Assembly (NCBI GenBank): GCA_947044365.1
Contig: OX345645.1
Location: 6,081,741-6,145,740, forward strand
DNA length: 64,000 nucleotides
Direction: 5' to 3'
Origin: Petrosia ficiformis
Taxonomy: Eukaryota > Porifera > Demospongiae > Haplosclerida > Petrosiidae
Position numbers and translations under genes: made by a program. Under the pieces are notes generated by a model. The model was not told where the DNA came from. It searched no databases and saw only the letters and a list, made by a program, of their open reading frames with translations. Position 1 is the stretch's first letter; every line of letters begins with the position of its first letter. Below are positions 1 to 13,200 of this stretch, one piece after another.

Positions 1-307
1 TGTGTATCAGATCAGTTAACACCAGTCATAATACTGAAGAGACATTTCTCTGAAATACTTGATGTGGTCTCTGATCCAATTAGACTTGCTAATGATTTGT
101 GGGGTGTTGATCTAATATCTAATGTTGTTAAAGATAATATCATATCTACTCCAAGTGTTCCTCGTTATGAGAAGGCCAGTAAATTACTGAATGAAGTACA
201 GAGATCTCTTAAAAATCCAGAGACACTCATTTTGTTATCAAAAGTACTAACAAATCAGAAAAACTCCATGATATCTATGATATGTAAAGCCATGATGATC
301 GAGTTAG
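1..307 (+). CDS. NLR-A, CARD-like domain exon (5' end outside window)
   Basis: This exon enters the window already open and ends at a phase-1 donor (TTA G|GTAAGC, exon end 307). The translation is a helical domain of about 100 residues with motifs such as DLWGVDLISNVVKDNI and LNEVQRSL, shared with copies C, D and E. The spacing of hydrophobic positions fits a death-fold domain, most like a CARD, which recruits signalling partners by like-with-like contact. Compared with D it lacks three residues (VNE) through an in-frame 9-bp deletion. The 2A and death-domain exons expected upstream would lie outside the window. The CARD assignment is by pattern only. Confidence 0.75.
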
Positions 308-393
308 GTAAGCTAATAATAATTATTATTTTCAATTTTACACTAACATTCAAAACTAATAAAACTACATCATATTCTAATATATTCACACAG

Positions 394-3300
394 GTGTGTC
401 TTTAGATGTTTTATCATCTGAAGTCATTTCTGTTACTGGGAGATTTATTAGAGAATTACGTAATCAATATCTTCAGGAACCTGTAGTATATAATGACTTG
501 TTAGACCAACGTATTGGTGGAGACAAGTTTAGACAACTAGGACTCATTAAGGGACATGGAGGATGTCTTTCTGAATCAGATGGAATGCAGAAGTCATGGA
601 ATATGTTACGAGGGAAATTAGATTGTATAATGAATGTATCAGAGAAAATAGATATACAAGATGTACTGAAACATAATGATGATAATAGTCCAATCAAAGT
701 AGTAGTTGATGGACCTCCAGGTGTAGGGAAAACTACACTTTGTCAAAAGCTGAGTAACATGTGGGCTAAGAATGAACTGAAAAAATGTTCTTTTGATCAT
801 GTCTTCCTTCTTCCTCTAAATGATGAGAGAGTAACTTCAGCTGAAGGTATATATGATTTTGTTTCTTTATTTCATAGTAGTAAAACACTTTGTGAAGCTG
901 TTAGTGATCACATCATGGAAACACGTGGTAAAGATACTTTACTAATATTTGATGGATGGGATGAGTTTGAGGGAAGAAACAAAGACAGATCATTTATACT
1001 GGATATTATTAGAGGAAAACACCCACTAAGGTGTAATATAATGGTCACTTCACGTACATATGCTTCAGCAAATCTTCTTGAAATACAAACTGTTGATCGT
1101 CATATTGAAGTATTAGGTTTTGAGAAGAGTGAGATTTTCTCATATATCAAGAAAGAGCTGGCCGAAGATAAATCTGAACAATTAATAATGAAATTGGAGA
1201 CAAGGGAAGATGTCCTATCAATATGTTATATACCTCTTTTTTGTTCCATGTTAGTGAAAGTTTATCACATGTTTGACTATACTCTACCAAACACTCTGAC
1301 TGAGTTGTATCAAAAGTTCATTATTTATGCTATGAAAAGATCAATGAACAGATCAGGATTTAACCCAAGAAGAATAGAATCGCTTAATAAGTTACAAGAA
1401 GATCAGAAGGCATTTGATGAACTTTGTTATTGTGCGTATGAGAATCTTCAGAAAGGAAGTACTAATTTCGCTGAAGATCAGATACAGTCCTCCAAGTGTA
1501 AACAATTTGGATTAATGAACTTCTACACAATAGCAGACACTACTAAATATCAGTTTATTCATTTAACCATTCAGGAGTTCCTGGCAGCACGGTGGATATC
1601 TCAACACAATGATCAGAAAAGGCTGTTTAAAGAACATTTCCAGGATATTCAATTTCGTATGACATTAAGATTTGTGGCAGGTCTGACTGAACTTAAAGAT
1701 GACAGCTATCAAGAGTATTTCAGTAAAGAGGTAGACTTACAGTGTGTAAGGAAACCATTGTTTGGTTTTAAATCTCATCAGCGTTCCGTGTTTCCTCAGA
1801 ATCCACAGATGCTTCATGAATGCATTTTTGAACAACAGTCATATCAATATCCTCTTCATGAACGTTTAGATACAGATACTATACAATTACTTCATCTAAC
1901 GTTTGAATCACAAAACAAAATATTTTGTCAGTTATTTGCTTCATCCATTAAAAACTCCTCTATCTGTGTAGATAGAGTGATATCATCACAATTTGATTTA
2001 CTGTGCTTGTTCTTTTTCTTAAAGAACTCGAAGAACTCATGGAATTATCTTCACTTTGGAAAAGATGATTACAACCACAAGATATTGGTTGAACCTACAG
2101 AATGTACTGTAATGAAAGCCCATTACAGGAGTGTCACATCAGTTATCAAGATTCACCAATCATCATTATATAAGTGCCTTCAAGAGACTTATATCAGTAT
2201 TTCTACCCAGACTAAGGTCACACAGCTCCTCATGATGCTCAGAGAGCTGTTTAAACTACCTTGTCTGAATATTCTGCATTTTACGATTAGTCTGTTTAAC
2301 AATACATCAGAATATTATATTGAGGATACATTTCTGGAGAAGGTAATTTCCGCAAATCATAATATCAAGGAATTGTTAATTGATTTATCTTATAAATCAA
2401 TATCAAATTCATTAATAAACAGTATTCTTACTGGAGTAAAGAGAAATGATACAATCCAATTCTTTTCACTATCATGCCATTCATGTGATCATACTACTAT
2501 CTCATCATTACAAGTTGAGGAACTATTGAAAAACAACCAAACCTTACAAGCTGTTAAACTGGATATACCTATGAAAGGAACTCTGCCATCTCCATGTATC
2601 ATACCAGTTAATGAATCTCTTACATCACTAAACATTATTAGTAACAATAGAGTACATGATATCGTAAAATATCCTGCAAACAAAACAGAACCTTTGCCTC
2701 CTGGATTAGAAAAGTTTGGAATAAATAATACTAACTTGAAAAGTCTATCCCTACAAGACCCACTGACACCACTCTGTGTCTTGTTTGATTCTAACCCATT
2801 TCTACAACATCTAGATATAGTACTAGAGAGAGAAGAAAGCTTTGTTGAACTATTTAGGATTCTCTCCAGTAACAAAACTATAATAGCTCTTAGAATTAGA
2901 AATGGATCTAAATTAGAAAGGTATTTGGTGTTACATGAGGAAATAGGTGAATGTCTAAAAACGATGCTATCATCAAATGAAACTCTACAATGTCTGGAGA
3001 TCCTAAAACGATGCTATCATCAAATGAAACTCTACAATGTCTGGAGATCCAATGGCAATACATGCCTGTGGAATACCTGATTGCTGGAATAAGAGAGAAC
3101 AACACACTACAGGAACTAGACATAGACTGTACATTCTCAGAAAATGTTGAAGAATTCTTTGAAGTTGCAAATAATCTGAAAGCATTAACAGTGTCATTTT
3201 ATGAATCATCATGGAAGATTTCAGAGAGGTTTATGTCATGGTATTGGGAAGATATAATTTCTAATGCTACAGACATGTTAAAAAGAAATAAAGACATGAA

Positions 3301-3556
3301 GTTCCTGAATTTTAAGTTCTTTCTTGATTGTCGAAGCGTTACAGTTACTATTAAAGATCACTGGAAAGAAATGGCACATCAATTCTGGGAAACTGTGTTA
3401 CTCCATCCATCATTGTGTTATATATGTGTTCACATTTTTAACCAATTTATGAGAGACATACTAAACGATATGAAAAAATCCCTGATTACTCAACGTGAAG
3501 AAAAGAACCTTGGTCCACCTCCACTAGTGGAAACGGCAAGTATAATACGTATCTAA
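394..3556 (+). pseudogene. NLR-A, NACHT-LRR exon, frameshifted
   Basis: The exon follows acceptor CACAG at 389-393 and continues the phase-1 codon of the preceding exon. It encodes a NACHT NTPase: Walker A GPPGVGKTT, Walker B LLIFDGWDEFEG, sensor MVTSRTYAS and the NLR hallmark HLTIQEFLAARW. LRR-like repeats with a motif such as NNQTLQAVKLDI follow. The frame stops at 3078-3080 because a 47-bp tandem duplication (copies beginning at 2962 and 3009) shifts it by two bases. The LRR tail resumes in another frame and runs to the natural stop at 3556 (tail motif LGPPPLVET). Without the duplication the frame would be open. This is either a real truncating mutation or an assembly error; as written the product loses its last LRR segment. 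Confidence 0.85.
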
Positions 3557-5600
3557 TTTTTCACAGATCTGAGCAATAATTATACAATTGACTGCATGAC
3601 AACTCTATACATATGACTAGTTTACATAATTCCATTACATTATGAAAGAACAAATTATTCATCAAATTACTGTTAGTTATAGCTATATAGTTACATGTAT
3701 AGTGATTTTGTAGTAATACTATATTATTCACAATGCTAAACACTAATTGGGTACATATAAACACATACAGGAGAAGAGAGGTTGTAGTTCTTATACATTT
3801 TAGTGTAAAACAGGTAGGAGATTAAAACTTTGTGCATGTGATATGTTTATTGTCATGTTAGTGGCTATGCATATACATGTTCTTTGATTTATTAAAATTG
3901 TAATATATAATTCTGGAGTCTCTATATTTCGTATATCTGTTAGTCTACTCAATGATCCTAAAAGGGGAAAAGGATTTTACTGGCTAGTCTTGTGATTCAT
4001 TTAGTATAATATCGATATCACTTAGAGGTGTTGAGTTCCATATTCCTTCACATGCTCTCCATCCAAATAAAATAAGAAATGATGACTCATAACTTGGTTC
4101 TCCATTTAATTCATGAACCGAGTCTGAAACATAAATATACCCTGGGATTTTAAAACATTGGATATTTGTACAGCTATATATATATAGATACTGTGGTTGT
4201 GTATTACAAAATACAAAAATGCACCACACACATGCATGACAACTTCATTCTATGGAAGTGCTGAACATTAACACATGGCTGCCATATGAATATTTACAGT
4301 ATTCTTAAAATAATGAGTAATGTTACAGACAGCAATTTACAATGTAAATTGCTATCATAATAATATTATTATATGGTGTTTAATGTACAGTACAAGTGGC
4401 AATAATAAATATTATGCTTCTGAGGTAGAAATTGTTATTGTAAATTCTCATTCAGTGGAGAACAAAGTTAAAATTCCACGACTTTGTATTTATAATATAA
4501 AATAATGAATAGTAAATAGATTTTTGAAAACATTTGTGTATATATATATATATATTTATATATAATTATATATACATTCTATCTCATGATAGATTTTATA
4601 AATTGAAAGTAAACTCTATACAACTTGAAAGTAAACTCTATACATATATATTATATATACACAAATGTTTTTAAAAACTTTATTTGTAATTTATTAAGGT
4701 TGAATGAGAATTTGCAATAATTTATACCTCACAAGCATAATATTTATTATCAATACAGCATTGAAACTCATGTTACCAAATAAGGGTTAAAACAACCGGT
4801 TCATTTTTACAGTGTAAATGAACCACATAATGAATTCAATTACAGCATTATTACAGGAATATGGATAGTATGATAATGTATCCTTAGAATACAATGTATT
4901 CAGAGATAAAAAGAGTATGGAATAAGACCATATTGATGTTTGTTTGAATATCACAGATATAAATTGTAAATTGACCAATGACAAATGAAATTACAAAACC
5001 TATCATTGCATGGAACAATAACAATTAATTATTCAAGTACCAACAAACACATGAGAATAACTATAGCTGGTATGTATATACATTTCAGAAATTAAGTGTC
5101 TATATACATCAAGATGATCTACAACATGCAGATATCAATAGAATAATAGGAACAATGGCACAAGATGTGATGAATAAGTCATAAAGTTTATAAGCCAGAC
5201 AAAATGCAGGTGCCGAAAAGAGTAGCAAATCAGGATCATTGGCTAAACCACTGAAAAGTATCACAAAGGATACAGCAACACCAAACAGATTCTTGTATGC
5301 ATTGAAATGTGGACTCCATGATCAACACTGGCAAGTGGGTCTCCCTTCAGACAGCAGTGAGTAGTTACTCTGCCTATATACTAGACTACATTCTGAGAAA
5401 TGACCCAACCTATTTGATTAGTCATCACATTACAAAGAATATATCTTATATCTTAGTGTGCTGTGGTACTGGGAAAATTCAGTAAGTTATTTGTGTTTGT
5501 ATTAATATAGTATATTGTTATCAGAGGTGATTATATATAATAATATTTAGTGTACAATGACAATAAAACTATATACTGAGATTTGATATAGCAATCATTA
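3557..5600. other. Region downstream of NLR-A, duplicated after NLR-B
   Basis: No gene is supported. Most of this stretch recurs after NLR-B (about 13399-15130) in the same order, for example ACTAATTGGGTACATATAAA near 3740 and 13557, and CAGCATTATTACAGGAATAT near 4843 with a close match near 14297. NLR-A and NLR-B therefore derive from one segmental duplication that included about 2 kb of 3' flank. Confidence 0.7.
4388..4760. repeat. Fold-back (inverted repeat) element
   Basis: Sequence from about 4393 to 4470 (including AATAAATATTATGCTTCTGA) reappears as its reverse complement at about 4690-4755, and a second inner pair (ACATTTGTGTATATATATA against its complement near 4650) continues the stem. 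The centre is AT-rich with a short direct repeat (GAAAGTAAACTCTATAC, twice). This looks like a fold-back MITE. A short relative of one arm lies near 6635-6715. Confidence 0.6.
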
Positions 5601-6980
5601 TATATAAAGAAGATCTATGTGATTAATAAGTGGATACAGCTATAATCATAATATTTAGTATTTTGTATGATAAGAGTAAACTGATTTAGACAATCATTCA
5701 GAAATTGCAAATCATTATACTGTTGCAGTGTTGCCCCCACCATACTCAATTGTATCATAATATATTTATGCCCAACTACTTGGTTTATCTGCATAAAAGA
5801 GTCTATACATCTAAGCTTACTTTTAGTATTCAAAGTTACTGTGGAAGTTCAAGTCGTGATTTAACAAGAAATTGTGTTTTCTATAGCGAGAAGATCACAA
5901 AAAGTTTGGGCGTTGCCACATTGACTGATATTCAAAGACTTGACCTGCAGTACCAAAGCCTGATTTTAGTATCTATGGCTTTCTTGGTAGATTTTTTTCT
6001 CTTTAAAATGCAAACAATGTAAGATTAAAGAAGTTATGGACTTGTCAAAAGTGGCTGACCAGCCAAATGCTTTGTTAATTAAAAGTATTTTTCACCGCAA
6101 GCTTCGCGTGCGAATACTTTGTCCTATGACCAATACTAGTAGTAGTGAGTCATGTGAATTCTGATTGGCCAATTTATTGACTCGCTTTCTGTTGATCCTC
6201 CCCAAATATGTTTGAAAGATCTGCCCATGTCTAACTGCTGATGTGAAATGCTATACAGGATGTTTGTGCATGTTCTGTTATGTGTTCGTATGTGAGTTAA
6301 TAGTGGGAGAAGTACTGTCATATAAACTGTGATTACATTTTTAAAAAGTGTTGGATATTATATCCATGATCAATTTATTTAGTCATTGTAAACAACATTC
6401 CAATACCAAAAGTTAATAATACAAGCTATCATAATTCATTAATATGGTGTGAATGTCATACTACATATGTGGATATATGCATTATATAATCATAAATAAT
6501 TGATGATTTGGCCTTTAACAAATAAAACATTATCGTCCTTTCAGTATTCATGATGGGTTTCTTGTTCTTTGTTTATAGTAGTCATGGAATTTGTCAACAA
6601 ATAGCTTTGTTTCTCCACAGATAAATGAATGAATAATAATTTATACCTCAGAAACATATTATCAAAACTGCATTGAAACTCCTGTACCCAAATGAAGATT
6701 AAAATTACTGGTCCAGTTACTAATTAAATTACCATATCAGTGTCTAAATGTATTGCTTAGATATCTTATAATAATACATTAATGATACATAATTTATTTT
6801 AATTGTAATTGAATGTATAAAACGACATGTATGCCATTTTTGCAGTCTTTGAAAACTATACAATGTAGCCACTTTACAAATGATACTATATAATAATATT
6901 ACTAACATTTATAAGGAGTGTAATATCACTAGTAAGTAATATATTGTCATTCAGATATTGTAACGACAGCACTTCTATTT
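5601..6980. other. Intergenic region upstream of NLR-B
   Basis: AT-rich sequence without a credible coding region; the short open frames here show no recognisable motif. It should hold the promoter and any 5' UTR exon of NLR-B, but no core promoter element could be defended. Confidence 0.5.
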
Positions 6981-6996
6981 CATACAGATATTCATA

Positions 6997-7273
6997 ATGA
7001 TTGATCTCATACAATGGAGAGTTTGTATTGGAATGTGGTGTTGTTGTATGAAGTCTGTCAAGAAGAAAAGCAGATTCATTAATAATATACAAAGTCATCC
7101 ATGTATACAATGGATGGATGATTATCACTGGGAGAGCGAAAATCTTGGAATGTGTAGAAATATTCTTGGAACATTACTCAGTCGTACTAGTGTGTGGTTG
7201 TATACACTAACTGTGTGTATATTTCTACTACTGATACTCTCTGGTGATGTGGAATCAAATCCTGGACCTGTGG
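6997..7273 (+). CDS. NLR-B exon 1: N-terminal 2A/signal-like peptide
   Basis: The exon encodes 92 residues plus one base. The start ATG lies just after a conserved CATACAG|ATATTCATA context shared by all four copies. The peptide has a basic patch (KSVKKKSR), a hydrophobic run near residues 66-82 (SVWLYTLTVCIFLLLILS) and the 2A motif GDVESNPGP ending at residue 91. In 2A peptides the ribosome fails to form the Gly-Pro bond, so translation would split between G90 and P91. The donor (G|GTTAGT) falls two codons later, making this a dedicated 2A exon. The hydrophobic run could also act as a signal or anchor segment. Confidence 0.85.
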
Positions 7274-10200
7274 GTTAGTTATTACTATGTTTAATATAGT
7301 ACTAAACACACAAATATAATGTTTTATGTAAAGATGCTCTCAGCTTACATGCACTTGCTATTGTTTCTATACTTGACAACAGAGATTACTCCGGGCAAAG
7401 CAGTATCACTGCTGTATGAATGTGGATTTAATTTTAAGAGCAAATGGAGTTTATTAGGAAGTATCTTGAATGTTCCAGTAGAGCTAAAGGAAAAGATGAG
7501 AGGTATAATAAAGAAAGATGAAACGTATGAATATGCAATAGAATTAGCATTGGATTGGTGGATTAAGAACACATCAGAAGCATCATGGAAAGAGTTAATA
7601 TCATCAGTAGACAGGTGTGGAGAGAAAGATACTGCACATGCAATGAAGAAAAAACTAAGCAAAGAAGGTATGTCATATAACCATAGACTGCTTACCATCA
7701 TTACATTTCTCACCCATTGTGCTGGAGACAAATTTAATGTACAGTGGTAATGAATGAACGTTTATAAGTTGTCGGTGTCTGCTGCACTTGGAACTGGAAT
7801 TAGATTCCCATCAACAATGAATATACTCATCTACAGGAATTGGTTAATGAATATGTTTAGCATGAACAATCACTGGACAGGTTTAGAAGGGGATAAGCAT
7901 GCAGGTGGATTACTATTATAACCAAACTGATCTAACCCTTGGGGCTGGCTTGGTGGTGGGGGAAGTGGGAGCTTTATATAACCATTTCTAGACCCTATGT
8001 AGTTAGATGGGATGGTTCAGTGATCAGGTGCATGACCATTTGTTGGGACTCCATGAGCTAAAATTCCAATCCCATTCACAATCTAGTAGACACACTCTTA
8101 TTGAATTATCTGTATCAACAGTTTATTTCTGATATTTTAACAGAACTAATGAAGATTAGTCGAGTAGAAGATGACTACCCTCCAATCAAAAAAGGTATTA
8201 TCAGTAGCTTTTGGCACACTACTATCATATTCTGTATTGTTTTTTTTTATTTAGATTTTCTCCAATTCAGTGAAGATGATGTCAAGAAAGCAATGAAAAA
8301 AATTCGCAACAAATGTCAGTACAAACAAGATGCTCAAGGAATCATCTTTGTAGTTGGTATGTTGTTTGTTGATAAGTTTGGTAAACACAGTGGGACTGAT
8401 GTTGATGCTGACAATATATACAAAACATTTCGTAATGATTTAAACTTTGCAGTTTATCGTGTTGAAGATTGTTCATGTGGAGACTTAGCTTGCTTGGTTA
8501 AAGCTGCTGCTGAATTTGACAGATACCCCTTGAATTATGATTTCATAGCTTTTTATTATGTTGGTCATGGAGGCATTGACAAATCAGGTCGTGAATTTGT
8601 TCTACCTTTACAACTGACAGACGATGACACAAAAAATGTTTTGTTCATTAAAGATAATATTATTTCTCCACTCACATGTGATTCTGCAACTCTTCGAGAT
8701 CGATACTTAGAATTTTATAACGAAAAGCGTAAATGCCTTTTCTTTTTTGATTGCTGTTTGAAGTACCAGCCTGATTTAGCTGTTCATAGTACAGAGAAAG
8801 TGTTTAACCTCAAATGCCCTCAAGATTGTCTTGTTGCGTATGCCACATCAATTAACCATACATCAGATGGTAATAAGACTCATGGGGGACTGTGGACACG
8901 CCATCTTTGTCAACATTTGAAAAAAGTAGAGCCACTTTCCACAATTCTTGATCATACAATAGATGATGTGAAAAGGGCACAAGCTACAAGTACTAAAAAG
9001 GATAAGGCCACATATCAACTACCTCACTATGAGACAAATGCTGGTTTAATCTATCTCAAAGGTATAATTGTATACATGTACATGTATCAGTTAGCTATGC
9101 ATTGAATACACTATAACACTAAATACAGTCAAACCTGTTATTCTGGAATCTGGATATGCAGACACCTGTTTAAACCAGATATTAAAACACGGTCCCACCA
9201 TATGAGACCAACAGAAAATACTGGCACCTAGCTTTTTATTCTAGAAAATGGATGGAATCTTATTTCTCCAAATGAGTTATTTTATCTTATATATATGAAG
9301 GGACAATTATTTAAAAAATTTAAACAAACCTGGAAGTACAGATTTAAATAACACTTGCAATCGATGACTTATATCTAATCTTTGAAGGGCTTCTCTGAAG
9401 TTCTGTTAGCTTCTGCATGGAGCTTTCCATAATTTCTCTATCAATAAATACGTAGTCTATATAATCTATGGCGCGATCAAGCTCTACACAGTCTACAGAC
9501 TAGAGCAGCAGAAAGAAAGCTGTGGCTTAAATAGCTCATGTAGAAACTGGAACTAATAGCTGGCTATACTTCCTGAAATATAATTCTAAAGTACTACAAG
9601 GTCCTTTAAAAGATAAGGAGAGTAGATAATCAAAATAATAACTATAATAGGCTGTTGTGTTTCAGGCATTATAAAGTTAGCCATGATTACTGAATGCTGG
9701 ACACCACAAAGCAGCCATAGGGATACTTCTTTCTTCACTTAAGTTTGTAAAGCAATCATAGGGATGTTTTTTTCGCTATATATATTTTTCGCTCTGATTA
9801 TCTATTATTTAATTGCAATAAAACATCATCATGGCAGCAAACAAAATGGTCGCTATAAACCAAAATACAAAAAACTGTACCTATGTAGGGTTATATTAAA
9901 GTGGTTTGTTTAATTTATGTTAGTCCCCCATCTTTGTTCGCATGCTATTTGGGTTTTGACGTCCTTCTTTCATTTTCATTGAAAATGTTTTTATTATTCT
10001 TTAATTATTATTATAAATATCAGCATAGTATAATTATATATATTATATATATATTAATACTGGGATGTACAACTGTTATATAAAATGGTGTGTCAACCTT
10101 TGTCAAATTATTAGCACTGGCTGGAAATTGGCTCATATTAGTCACATACTTCCACAGTTTGCAAGATCCTCTTGCAAACTGTGGAAGTGGCTAATACTAT

Positions 10201-13200
10201 TTATATTGCATAGCAATGATAATTATCAATGACAAGGAGGAAGATCCCAGACTGAAACGTCTAAAGACAGATGTGTCTTATAATATACTAATACATTCAC
10301 ATAGGTTTGTCATTGGTTGGTGTCTTACCATCTAAAGAACACATTTCTGATACTGGGAGATTTAATAGAGAATTGTATGATCGATATCTTCAGGAACCTG
10401 TAGTACATAATGACTTGGTAAGCCAACGTATTAGTGGAGATAAGTTTGGACAACTGGGACTCATCATGGGACATGGAGGATATCTTTCTGAATCAGATGG
10501 AATGAAGAGGTCATGGGATATGTTACGGGGGAAATTAGATAGTATAATGGATGTTTCAGAAAAAATAGATATACAAGATGTACTGAAACATAATGATGAT
10601 AATAGACCAATCAAAGTAGTAGTTGATGGTCCTCCAGGTGTAGGGAAAACTACACTTTGTCATAAACTGTGTAACATGTGGGCTAAAGATGAACTGAAAA
10701 AATGTTCTTTCGATCATGTCTTCCTTCTTCTTCTCAGAGATGAGAGAGTAACTTCAACTCAAAACATATATGATCTTGTTTCTTTATTTCATTGCAGTAA
10801 AAAGCTTTGTAAAACTGTTAGTGATCACATTATGGAAACAAATGGTAAAGATACTTTACTAATATTCGATGGATGGGATGAGTTTGAGGGAAGAAACAAA
10901 GACGGATCATTTATACTGGATATTATTAGAGGAAAACACCCACTAAGGTGTAATATAATGGTAACTTCACGTACATATGCTTCAGCAAATCTTCTTGAAA
11001 TACAAAATGTTAATCGTCATATTGAAATATTAGGTTTTGAGAAGAGTGAGATTATCTCGTATATCAAGAAAGAGCTGACCGAAGAGAAATCTGAACAATT
11101 AATAAAGAAATTGGAGACGAGGGAAGATGTCTTATCAATGTGTTATATACCTTTTGTATGTTCCATGCTAGTGAGAATCTATCACAAGTTTGACTATACT
11201 CTACCAAACACTCTGACTGAATTGTATCGAAAGTTCATTATTTATGCTATGAAAAGATCAATGAACAGACCAGGATTTAATCCAAGAAGAATAGAATCAC
11301 TTGATAATTTACAGGAAGATCAGAAGGCATTTGATGAACTTTGTTATTGTGCTTACGTGAACCTTCAGAAAGGAAGTACTAATTTCACTGAAGATCAGAT
11401 ACAGTCCTCCAAGTGTAAACACTTTGGATTAATGAACTTCTACACAATAGCAGACACCACTCTATATCAGTTTATTCATCTAACCATTCAAGAGTTCCTG
11501 GCAGCATGGTGGATATCTCAACAAAAAAACCAGAATGAGCTGTTTAGTGAACATTTCCAGGATATTCAATTTTGCATGACTCTAAGATTCGTGGCAGGTT
11601 TGACTAAACTTAAAGATGACAGCTATCAAAAGTATTTCAGAAAAGAGGTGAACATGCAATGTGTAAGGAAACCATTGTTTGGTTTTCAATCTCATCAGTC
11701 CTCTGTGTTTCATCGAAATCCACAGATGCTTCATGAATGCATTTCTGAACGACATTGGAATCAATATCCTCTTCATGAACGTTATAATACAGATACTATA
11801 CAATTACTTCATCTAATTTATGAGTCACAAAACATAATATTGTGTAAGATATTTGCTTCTTGCTTTAAAAACTCCTCTCTCTGTGTAGATAGAGTAATAT
11901 CAACACAATTTGATTTACAGTGCTTGAACTTTTTCCTGAAGAACTCAAAGAAATCATGGAATTGTCTCTGCCTTGCAAATGATGATCACAAGCACATGAT
12001 AATTGATGAACATATAGGCACTTGTATTATGATGAAAGCAGACTTTTGCAGTATCACATCAGTAATAAAGAATCAACAGTCATTGTTATACAACTACCTT
12101 CAAGAGATTTATGTTAATATTTCTACCCAGACTGATGTCACACATCTTTATATGTTTACAGACCTGCTTAAACTGCCTCATTTGAATATTCTGCACGTTA
12201 CTATTAGTCTGTTGAGCAATACATCAGAAAATTATATTGATAGTGAATTACTGGAGAAAGCAATTTCCACAAATCATAATATTAGTGAATTGTTATTTAT
12301 TTTATCTCATAAATCCGTATCCAGCGCATTAATAAACAGTATTCTTACTGGAGTAAAGAAAAATGATACAATCCAGTTCTTTTCCCTATCATGCAGCAAG
12401 CTGTGTGATGAAGTTGCTTTCTCGCCATTGCAATTTGATGAACTGTTGAAAAACAATCAAACTTTACAAGCTGTAGAACTGGATATACCTATTAAAGGAA
12501 TTCTCCCATCTCCATGTATCATAACAGTCAATGAGTCTCTTACAGCACTAAATATCACTAATATATCTGATATCGTACAATCTCTTGCAAATGAAACAAA
12601 AACTTTGCCTGCTGAATTAAAAATATTTCTAACCTGAAAAGTCTGTCCCTACAAGAACCACAGACACCACTCTGCGACTTGCTTCATTCCAACCAATTTC
12701 TACAACATCTAGATATAGTACTAGAGAAAGAAGAAAGCTTTGTTGAACTATTTAGGATTCTCTCCAGTAACAAAACTATAATAGCTCTTAGAATAAGAAA
12801 GGGATCAACGTTTTTTGTGATACATGAGGAAGTAGGAGAATGTTTTCAACTGATGCTATCATCAAATCAAACTCTACAATGTCTGGAGATCCAATGGCAA
12901 TCCATGCCCATGGAATACCTGATAGCTGGACTGAGAGAGAACAACACACTAAAAGAACTAGACATAGACTGTACATTCACAGAAAATGTTGAAGAATTCT
13001 TTGAAGCTACAAACAATCTAAAAGCATTAACAGTGTCAATTTATGAATCGTCATGGAAGATTTCAAAGACATTTATGTCATGGTATTGGGAAGAGATAAT
13101 TCCTAACGCTACAGACATATTAAAAAGAAATAAAGACATGAAGTTCCTGAATATTAAGTTCTTTCTGGATCGTCGAAGCGTTACAGTTACTATTAAAGAT

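Noticed and set aside
473..697. Minus-strand open frames of 74 codons repeated in each NACHT exon (also 10390, 19319, 27773, 38592)
   Set aside because: They are antisense shadows of the conserved pre-Walker-A region and recur only because the sense exon does.
5705..6022. A 105-codon frame upstream of NLR-B
   Set aside because: No motif, and no conservation with the matching flank of other copies.
10205..10262. A linker-2-like exon (NDKEEDPRLKRLK) before the NACHT exon of NLR-B
   Set aside because: It resembles the charged linker only loosely and no usable donor follows (ACAG|ATGTG).
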